Below are positions 58,318 to 64,000 of a DNA stretch of 64,000 nucleotides, piece by piece. The stretch covers positions 48,949-112,948 of the forward strand of contig CAJORF010000066.1 in assembly GCA_905236985.1 (NCBI GenBank). Direction: 5' to 3'. The translations under genes were made by a program, and so were the position numbers. The DNA comes from an uncultured Bacteroidaceae bacterium. GTDB taxonomy: Bacteria; Bacteroidota; Bacteroidia; Bacteroidales; Bacteroidaceae. The notes under the pieces were generated by a model. The model saw nothing but the letters and a program-made list of their open reading frames with translations. It did not search any database and was not told the origin of the DNA. Every line of letters begins with the position of its first letter. Positions within the stretch are counted from its first letter, which is position 1.

Positions 58318-59367
58318 CTATTCTCTCCCAAACAACCACTTCTTGAGGAAGGGACTGACGCGGAGGACATGGCTGGTGAGGATGGAGAAGGCTACGACGA
58401 GCAGGGCGGCGGCAATGGCCGTAGTGCCTTCGAGCACAAAATTCTGGGGATGAGCCTTAAACCATACACCCACGTCTGGCAGCTTGGGGATGAAGAAATA
58501 ATGGATGAGGTAGATGTCGAGGGTACGAACACCGATATACTGCAGGGCATGGCCTATGCGGGTGTCCTTGGTGAACCATGAGGCGTAGTGACGGAAGAAA
58601 GCCACGATCATCAGCACCAAGGCGTACATCGACAGCGTGCGAGGCAGGTTGGCCCATTGCAGGCGCAGGTTGTGCCACTTCAGGTAGTCGCCAGCACCAA
58701 GGAACGCGATGACGACGAGCAGCGGGAAGAACCATTTGCTATCCAGGAGACGTTGCACCTGTCCCCAGTAGCGATGCACTAAGTTGCCCAGCAGGAAGAA
58801 ATGGAAGTTACGCGCCAGCTCCGTGATGCTCGTCACCTTCCAAAAATCAAGCCTGTACCATGAGAACCACGATGGCATATACAGGGTGGCGTAGGCGAAG
58901 AGCGAGAGCAGCCATAAAAGACCCAACCCCAACCCCTCCCTCTTACGGGGAAGCAGGGAGAGGGTCTGACACACCGCATAATAGACCAAGAACATCTCCA
59001 ACAGCACGATGGTGAACCAGTAGCCGCCCTTCGTAGGGCTCGTCCAAGCCTCCTCCATCTTGGGCCAGAACTGTTTGGAGGCGATGGCGATGTAAGCCGT
59101 CATGAAGACCACGGTGGGAACGATCTGCACCCGCAGCTTCTTGGCGACGAGGTGGCCTGTGTCGCGCAGGTTCCATGAGAACGAGGCCTTGTAGGCCAGG
59201 AAACCGCTGATAAAGAAGAACAGCGGCATACGGAACAACAAGCACAGCGACATGAACATCGAATACTTCGTGTTCGTGTCGAAACCGAAGCCATAGATGT
59301 GGTTCGTCACCACCATCAGCATCGTAAAGCCGCGCAGGGCGTCCAGCCATTCCAACCGTTGCTTCAT
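58318..59367 (-). CDS. Acyltransferase family 3 membrane protein (OafA/NolL type)
   Basis: This 349-residue protein has about 10 transmembrane segments and the family motifs RLEWLDALRGFTMLMVVTNH (Arg/His pair) and FRMPLFFFISGFLAYK. It would transfer an acyl group, commonly acetyl, from the cytoplasm to a surface glycan. The ATG at 59367 is preferred to a GTG one codon earlier. A loop at about 133-150 (LLPRKREGLGLGLLW) is encoded by a C-rich repeat. It lies 35 bp downstream of the LicD-type gene. Confidence 0.85.
   Translation of the reverse strand: MKQRLEWLDALRGFTMLMVVTNHIYGFGFDTNTKYSMFMSLCLLFRMPLFFFISGFLAYKASFSWNLRDTGHLVAKKLRVQIVPTVVFMTAYIAIASKQFWPKMEEAWTSPTKGGYWFTIVLLEMFLVYYAVCQTLSLLPRKREGLGLGLLWLLSLFAYATLYMPSWFSWYRLDFWKVTSITELARNFHFFLLGNLVHRYWGQVQRLLDSKWFFPLLVVIAFLGAGDYLKWHNLRLQWANLPRTLSMYALVLMIVAFFRHYASWFTKDTRIGHALQYIGVRTLDIYLIHYFFIPKLPDVGVWFKAHPQNFVLEGTTAIAAALLVVAFSILTSHVLRVSPFLKKWLFGRE
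58921..58964. repeat. C-rich dispersed repeat within the acyltransferase gene
   Basis: ACCCAACCCCAACCCCTCCC is followed by CTTACGGGG and AGCAGGGAGAGGG, giving an imperfect palindrome of the CCCTCCC/GGGAGGG kind. It is read in frame as part of LLPRKREGLGLG. It resembles the element in the sigma factor gene at 55931-55961. Confidence 0.6.
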
Positions 59368-59402
59368 CACACCATCCGTTAATCCGTTAATCCGTTAATC
59401 TG

Positions 59403-60218
59403 CTAATATGTTAATTTGTTAATATGTATCTGAATCTTATCAGGATCAGGCAGTTTCTGCCAATTGCCGAACATACGGCGCAGATAGGCCTCGGGGTTTC
59501 GGGGTGCAGAGAAGCGGTGACCCTCGAACTCCACCGTCGAAAGCGGGAACAGCTCTTGCGGGTCGCGGGTGCTCTCGAAGGGGATGCCGGGCGAGTAGCG
59601 CATGAGCTTGGACGGGAACAGAAGCGAGAGGTACCGCAGCACAGGAAAGACGAAGCGCTCATTGAGGCGGTAGATCTGGCTGGTCTTGCGGATGAGCTGC
59701 TGGTTGTTGTACTCGGGATTCTTCATCACCTTATATATACGTCCGAAGGTACGGTTCGACAACCAGTGTAATGAGGCCGGCATGAACTCTAACTCAAAGA
59801 GATCGAGGTAGATGCCCTGATAGGTAAAGATGCGATCGTAGTCATTAAGCTCCTGCATCTTGCTGCGACGGTCGCGCAGTTTGGCGTAGGTGAAGAAATA
59901 GCCGGGGTCTGTCTCGTGCGTCTGCAGGGCATAATCCGTGCCCTCAGTCTCCTGGGCCAACACCGCCAGCAGGCGCGGGTAGTCCTCGTGACGGAACTCG
60001 ATATCGACATCATCGTCCCAGGGGATGAACCCCCCGTGGCGAACAGCTCCGAGCAGTGTGCCTGAGCCGAGCCAGTAGGGGATCTCGTGGCGGCGACACA
60101 CCTCGTCGAGCCATATCATCATCTCAAGCATACGCTCCTGATGCCGGCGTAGGGGCGAACCTTCGGGCGAGAAGCGCTGGCGCAATGCCTCGTTGTCTGC
60201 TGCGGAGAGGGACATCAT
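59403..60218 (-). CDS. LicD family phosphotransferase
   Basis: The ATG at 60218 (or 60215) gives 271 residues; an in-frame ATG at 60311 is unlikely because a promoter box lies between. Motifs RRHQERMLEMMIWLDEVCRR, GSGTLLGAVRHGGFIPW and DDDVDIEF are the LicD/fukutin signature, with metal-binding Asp residues. LicD enzymes move phosphocholine or a related phospho-headgroup from a CDP donor to a surface glycan. The divergent neighbour is a LicC-like cytidylyltransferase fusion, which could supply such a donor. It heads an operon with the acyltransferase and glycosyltransferase. Confidence 0.88.
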   Translation of the reverse strand: MMSLSAADNEALRQRFSPEGSPLRRHQERMLEMMIWLDEVCRRHEIPYWLGSGTLLGAVRHGGFIPWDDDVDIEFRHEDYPRLLAVLAQETEGTDYALQTHETDPGYFFTYAKLRDRRSKMQELNDYDRIFTYQGIYLDLFELEFMPASLHWLSNRTFGRIYKVMKNPEYNNQQLIRKTSQIYRLNERFVFPVLRYLSLLFPSKLMRYSPGIPFESTRDPQELFPLSTVEFEGHRFSAPRNPEAYLRRMFGNWQKLPDPDKIQIHINKLTY

Positions 60219-60278
60219 TTGCTTGTTTTTACGTGATAAGTGCTGAACGTGAAATAGGTTTTGCACTGAATTTGGGTG

Positions 60279-60286
60279 CAAAGATA
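60279..60286 (-). promoter_or_regulatory. -7 box for the LicD operon
   Basis: The minus strand reads TATCTTTG followed by CACCC, about 60 bp before the ATG at 60218. It lies downstream of the alternative ATG at 60311 and thereby decides against that start. Confidence 0.65.
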
Positions 60287-60348
60287 GGTAAAAGTTTAAT
60301 GATTCTCTCATTTTTTTCTTTTCATTCTTTCACTTTTCACTTTTTTAT

Positions 60349-60356
60349 TACCTTTG
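60349..60356 (+). promoter_or_regulatory. -7 box for the cytidylyltransferase-aminotransferase gene
   Basis: TACCTTTG followed by CACCC matches the consensus, 28 bp before the ATG at 60385. The same CACCC follows the divergent LicD box. The 60-bp segment between the two boxes contains TTTCACTTTTCAC heptads. Confidence 0.7.
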
Positions 60357-60384
60357 CACCCACAATTGATCAAAAACAGCATTT

Positions 60385-62199
60385 ATGCAAGCCATCATCT
60401 TGGCGGCTGGGATGGGCAGACGACTGGGCGAGCTCACCCGCACGCAGACGAAATGTATGGTTGAGGTGGGCGGCACACGCCTCATCGACCGCCTGCTGGG
60501 GCAACTCTCCTCGCTGCCCCTTGCGCGCATTATCATGGTCGTAGGTTATCAGGCCGAAGGACTACGCCAGCACATCGACACCCACTTCCCCGACCTGCCC
60601 ATCGAGTTTGTGGTCAACGATATCTACGACCGCACGAACAATATCTTCTCGCTGGCACTGGCCAAGGAACAGCTGATCGAGGACGATACGCTGCTCATCG
60701 AGAGCGACCTGATACTCGATGAACGGATGTTCAGCCTGCTCCTCGACAACGCCTGGCCTAACTTGGCACTTGTGGCGAAGTACGAGTCGTGGATGGACGG
60801 AACGATGGTACGCCTCGACGATGACGGCTGCATCACCAGCTTCGTCCCCAAACAGAGCTTCCGCTACGAGGAGCGCAGTCAGTATTACAAGACGGTGAAT
60901 GTCTATAAGTTCAGTCGTGAGTTCCTGCGCACGAAATATGTCCCGTTCCTCGATGTCTATGTCCAGGCAATGGGCGAGAATGAGTACTACGAGCAGGTGC
61001 TGCGCGTGCTGACCTTCCTCGACCGCACTGAGCTCAAGGCTTTGTCCATCGGCAACCTGAAGTGGTATGAGATTGATGATATCCAAGACCTCGACATCGC
61101 CGAGACGCTCTTTGCCGAAGGCGAAGATCTGTGGCGTAGCTACTCGCGCCGCTTCGGCGGCTTCTGGCGCTTCCCGGGGATGCTGGACTTCAACTATCTG
61201 GTCAACCCTTACTTCCCTTCGCCCCGTCTGAAGCAGGAATTGCTCTCCAACTTCGATGCCTTGCTCACCCAGTACCCCTCGGGTATGCAGGTGAACTCCC
61301 TGCTGGCGGGCAAGTACTTCGGCATCTCGCAGGACTACGCCGTGCCGGGCAATGGAGCCGCCGAACTCATCAAGGCTGTCGTGGAGCATACGGAGGGGCG
61401 TTTGGGCGTTGTCTATCCCACCTTCGAGGAGTACCCCAACCGCAAATGCGTCGATGAAATCGTCATTTTTCACCCCGACAACGCAGATTTTGCCTATACT
61501 GCCGATGACCTCATGACGTTCTTCGATGACAAACATATCAGCCTGCTCCTACTCATCAACCCCGATAACCCCAGCGGCAACTATATTCCCCGTGCCGACG
61601 TGCTGCGTCTGGCTAAGTGGTGCGAAGAGCGGGACATCCACCTGCTGGTGGATGAGTCCTTCGTCGATTTCGCTTCATGCTATCCCTACGGCTCATTGCT
61701 GCAGGACGAGACGCTTGAGGCACACCCCACAATGATGATCATGAAAAGCATCTCCAAGAGCTATGGCGTGCCGGGCTTGCGTCTGGGCGTGCTGGCCTCA
61801 GCCGACGTGGAAGTCATTCAGGCCGTCCGCCGCGATGTGAGCATCTGGAACATCAATTCCTTCGGCGAGTACTATATGCAGATCTATGGCAAGTACGAGG
61901 ATGACTACCGTCGCGCCTGCCAACTGTTCCAAGAGGAACGCGCACGCTTCGAAGAGGAACTGCGCACGATACCCTTCCTGCGCGTCATCCCCACTGAGGC
62001 CAACTACTTCCTCTGTGAGGTCACCGACCGCTTCTCCTCATCCGAACTGGCCATCCTGCTCATCAAGCGCGAGAACATCCTCATCAAGGACTGCGGCTAC
62101 AAGAAAGCCTTTGCTGGCAAAAACTACGTTCGCATTGCCGTGCGCGATACGCATGACAACAACCGACTACTCAAAGCACTGAGAGACCTACTATCCTGA
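60385..62199 (+). CDS. Fusion of LicC-like nucleotidyltransferase and PLP aminotransferase/decarboxylase
   Basis: This 604-residue protein has an N-terminal NTP-transferase domain (1-245): MQAIILAAGMGRRLGELTRT, KCMVEVGG, and NDIYDRTNNIFSLALAK, as in LicC-type phosphocholine cytidylyltransferases. Residues about 255-604 are a class I/II PLP enzyme related to HisC and CobD: LLINPDNPSGNYIPR, LLVDESFVDF, the PLP lysine Lys458 in SISKSYGVPGLRLGVL and VRIAVRDTHDNNRLL. It may form an amino-alcohol phosphate and then a CDP derivative; substrates are unknown. Fusions of this general kind are known for aminoethylphosphonate (PntC), but no phosphonate genes are seen. The next gene follows by 7 bp. Confidence 0.82.
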   Translation: MQAIILAAGMGRRLGELTRTQTKCMVEVGGTRLIDRLLGQLSSLPLARIIMVVGYQAEGLRQHIDTHFPDLPIEFVVNDIYDRTNNIFSLALAKEQLIEDDTLLIESDLILDERMFSLLLDNAWPNLALVAKYESWMDGTMVRLDDDGCITSFVPKQSFRYEERSQYYKTVNVYKFSREFLRTKYVPFLDVYVQAMGENEYYEQVLRVLTFLDRTELKALSIGNLKWYEIDDIQDLDIAETLFAEGEDLWRSYSRRFGGFWRFPGMLDFNYLVNPYFPSPRLKQELLSNFDALLTQYPSGMQVNSLLAGKYFGISQDYAVPGNGAAELIKAVVEHTEGRLGVVYPTFEEYPNRKCVDEIVIFHPDNADFAYTADDLMTFFDDKHISLLLLINPDNPSGNYIPRADVLRLAKWCEERDIHLLVDESFVDFASCYPYGSLLQDETLEAHPTMMIMKSISKSYGVPGLRLGVLASADVEVIQAVRRDVSIWNINSFGEYYMQIYGKYEDDYRRACQLFQEERARFEEELRTIPFLRVIPTEANYFLCEVTDRFSSSELAILLIKRENILIKDCGYKKAFAGKNYVRIAVRDTHDNNRLLKALRDLLS

Positions 62200-62206
62200 A
62201 TGACCT

Positions 62207-63163
62207 ATGCAGATCTTTTCCCATACCGATATAGCTCAGCTGCAAATCCGACCACAACAATGCGTTGAATGGATCAGCGAGAGCTTCAGAATGAAGAAAC
62301 AAGCCACCCTGCCAACCAAGATTAGCATCCACCCCCAGGCCGATGATTTCTTCAACACGATGCCATGCCTGCTACCCCAACAGGCAGACGGGCAGCAGTT
62401 CTTCGGCGTCAAGATAGTCAACCGCATCGCAGGCAACACCCCGAGCTTGAGCAGCGAAATTCTGCTATATAATGCACACACAGGCGTTCTCATGGCACTT
62501 CTTGATGGAGATTGGATTACGACCATGCGCACAGGAGCGGTAGCCACCTTCGCCGCACAGCTTTTCCGCCACTCGGCAAATGCAGTTTATGGCATGATAG
62601 GTCTGGGAAACACAGCCCGTGCCACCTTACTATGCCTCTTGGATACAGAACCAGAGACAATGCATCAAGTCCTTCTGTTACGCTACAAGGATCAGGCAGA
62701 ACAGTTCATCGAACGATTCAGCGCATTCAGTAATGTCCGCTTTACCATTATAGATGAAGCGCCTCAGCTAGTGAGTCAGTCCGATGTCGTTATCAGCTGC
62801 CTCACATCGGCTCCTCAACTCCTTTGCCCCGATGATCGTCTCTTCCGCGAAGGAATCGTTGTGATACCCGTTCATACCCGTGGTTTCCAGAACTGCGACC
62901 TTTTCTTCGACCGCGTTATCTGCGACGATAGGGGACATGTCAGTAACTTCCGCTATTATGACCAGTTCCATAACTTCTGCGAAATGAGCGATGTCCTCGA
63001 TGGAAGCCATCCCGGACGTCAGGGCAGAGAGGAACGCATCCTATGTTATAATATCGGTTTGGGGTTACACGACGTACTTTTTGCCAGCAAGATTCTCAAG
63101 CAGATGCAAGACATCCATTTGAATATTCCGCTCAACAAAGAAACACGCAAATTCTGGGTCTAA
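62207..63163 (+). CDS. Ornithine cyclodeaminase/mu-crystallin family protein
   Basis: This 318-residue protein has the family fold: an N-terminal beta domain (FFGVKIVNRIAGNTPSLSSE, ALLDGDWITTMRTGAVATFA) and a Rossmann domain with YGMIGLGNTARATLLCLLD and VVISCLTSAPQLL. Family members include ornithine cyclodeaminase and several imine or amino-acid dehydrogenases using NAD(P)H. The substrate is unknown here. It starts 7 bp after the fusion gene and is surely in its operon, so it probably acts on the same amino compound. Confidence 0.82.
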   Translation: MQIFSHTDIAQLQIRPQQCVEWISESFRMKKQATLPTKISIHPQADDFFNTMPCLLPQQADGQQFFGVKIVNRIAGNTPSLSSEILLYNAHTGVLMALLDGDWITTMRTGAVATFAAQLFRHSANAVYGMIGLGNTARATLLCLLDTEPETMHQVLLLRYKDQAEQFIERFSAFSNVRFTIIDEAPQLVSQSDVVISCLTSAPQLLCPDDRLFREGIVVIPVHTRGFQNCDLFFDRVICDDRGHVSNFRYYDQFHNFCEMSDVLDGSHPGRQGREERILCYNIGLGLHDVLFASKILKQMQDIHLNIPLNKETRKFWV

Positions 63164-63208
63164 GACCTAAATACTTTCAAATGAATAAATACAAACACAC
63201 AATATGAA

Positions 63209-64000
63209 ATGAAACGAAGCATTTTCCTCCTTTCCATCGTTCTTTTGACAGCAACAGCACGCGCAGAGAACGAGATTCAACTGGACTCGCTCTCGCTGAA
63301 TGAAGTAGTAGTAACTGGCAGTCGCGACAGCGTAGATGTGCGCCATCTGCCCATGACAGTGACCGTATTAGGTCGCAAAACACTCACAGAGCATTTCCAA
63401 CCTAACGTGCTACCCACGGTGATGCAGCAGGTGCCAGGCGTTATGGTGACGTCGCGCGGCATGATGGGCTACGGTGTCAGCGGCGGCGCTGCCGGGGGCA
63501 TTAACTTGCGCGGTATTTCGGGCGGGGCTGGACAGCTGCTGGTGCTCATCGACGGCCATCCACAGTATCAGGGCATCTACGGCCATCCCATCGCCGACAG
63601 CTATCAGACGCTGATGGCGGAGCGTGTGGAAGTACTGCGCGGACCTGCATCGGTACTCTACGGCTCTAATGCGATGGGCGGCGTGCTGAACATCGTGACG
63701 CGACAGATGGCGCATCGCGATTCCGTAGCCACGAACATCAACGTTGGGGCAGGCAGCTGGGGAACGTTTCAGGCAGAGGCCACGAACCAGGTCAGGAAGG
63801 GACGTTTCAACAGCACTGTGTCAGCTCAGTACGGTCGCACGGATAACCACCGTCCGCGCATGGGCTTCCAGCAATATGGGGGGCAGCTCAAGTTAGGCTA
63901 CGACTTCGCAGCGCATTGGAACGCCTACATCGATGCCAACATCACGCATTTCGATGCCTCCAACCCGGGCGGCACCATCTCGCCCCTCTACGATGCCGAC
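63209..64000 (+). CDS. TonB-dependent receptor, 3' end outside window
   Basis: The visible 264 residues start with a signal peptide (MKRSIFLLSIVLLTATARA) and a TonB-box region (LNEVVVTGSRDS), followed by the plug domain: QVPGVMVTSRGMMGY, VLIDGHPQYQGIYGH, VEVLRGPASVLYGSNAMGGV and LNIVTRQ. This is a siderophore/vitamin-type TonB receptor rather than a SusC, because the N-terminal carboxypeptidase-like domain is missing. The ATG at 63209 is chosen because the ATG at 63204 is followed by a stop. A weak TACTTTCA at 63172-63179 is the only promoter candidate in the 45-bp gap, so read-through from the operon above is possible. Confidence 0.9.
   Translation, partial: MKRSIFLLSIVLLTATARAENEIQLDSLSLNEVVVTGSRDSVDVRHLPMTVTVLGRKTLTEHFQPNVLPTVMQQVPGVMVTSRGMMGYGVSGGAAGGINLRGISGGAGQLLVLIDGHPQYQGIYGHPIADSYQTLMAERVEVLRGPASVLYGSNAMGGVLNIVTRQMAHRDSVATNINVGAGSWGTFQAEATNQVRKGRFNSTVSAQYGRTDNHRPRMGFQQYGGQLKLGYDFAAHWNAYIDANITHFDASNPGGTISPLYDAD

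Noticed and set aside
59403..60311. Longer LicD-family start at 60311
   Set aside because: The TATCTTTG box at 60279-60286 would lie inside the gene, and the first 31 residues match no LicD sequence pattern.
60562..61536. 324-codon minus-strand frame inside the fusion gene
   Set aside because: Antisense to an intact fusion enzyme with catalytic motifs; the composition is that of a codon shadow in G+C-rich DNA.

Overview
The window comes from a Bacteroidales genome, most likely Prevotella in the broad sense. The signs are Bacteroidetes-type promoters (TAnnTTTG -7 boxes upstream of many genes), secreted proteins ending in short T9SS-like C-terminal sorting domains, LruC and DUF4842-type lipoproteins, a C10 (streptopain-like) peptidase with BspA-like leucine-rich repeats, a UpxY/NusG-like antiterminator heading a capsule locus, a GH127 arabinofuranosidase, and a TonB-dependent receptor. 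No rRNA, tRNA, CRISPR array, insertion sequence or phage gene was recognised.

Layout. (1) 1-3190, minus strand: three consecutive Cache-domain membrane sensors, one ending in a histidine-kinase dimerisation region that has lost its phosphoacceptor His. (2) 3288-12921, minus: a CotH-like secreted protein, two LruC lipoproteins, an OmpA-like outer membrane protein and a TPR sensor with a degenerate kinase domain, forming a surface cluster. (3) 12958-35476, minus: an approximately 22 kb capsule/exopolysaccharide locus. It is headed by a NusG/UpxY-like regulator, followed by LegB/LegC/PtmE-like sugar-nucleotide genes, Wza and Wzc, the WlbA/WlbB/WlbC (WbpB/D/E) 2,3-diacetamido-glucuronate pathway, a divergent initiating sugar transferase, several glycosyltransferases, a putative polymerase and a flippase. 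A large FAD/Fe-S dehydrogenase of the YdiJ type lies next to wlbA and may recycle 2-hydroxyglutarate. (4) 35611-38453: an anti-sigma-like gene behind an ECF-type promoter, a PAP2 phosphatase and an SDR epimerase. (5) 38581-53877, plus except 44542-45647: RNase R, a 1142-residue secreted F5/8C protein, a 1586-residue C10 peptidase, GH127 and a DUF4923 lipoprotein. (6) 53907-57275, minus: an ECF sigma factor operon with its own ECF-type promoter. (7) 57302-63163: a surface-decoration cassette (glycosyltransferase, acyltransferase, LicD on minus; a cytidylyltransferase-aminotransferase fusion and an ornithine cyclodeaminase-like gene on plus), divergent from a shared promoter region. (8) 63209-64000: the start of a TonB-dependent receptor.

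Two classes of dispersed repeat cross these regions. One is a 7-bp unit (TTTCACT or TTTTCAC and variants) found between genes and inside coding sequences, where it encodes signal peptides, insertions and a stop codon. The other is a CCCCTCCC-based palindromic or C-rich element inserted in frame in the sigma factor linker and in the acyltransferase. Functional statements rest on motifs read by eye; no database search was run.
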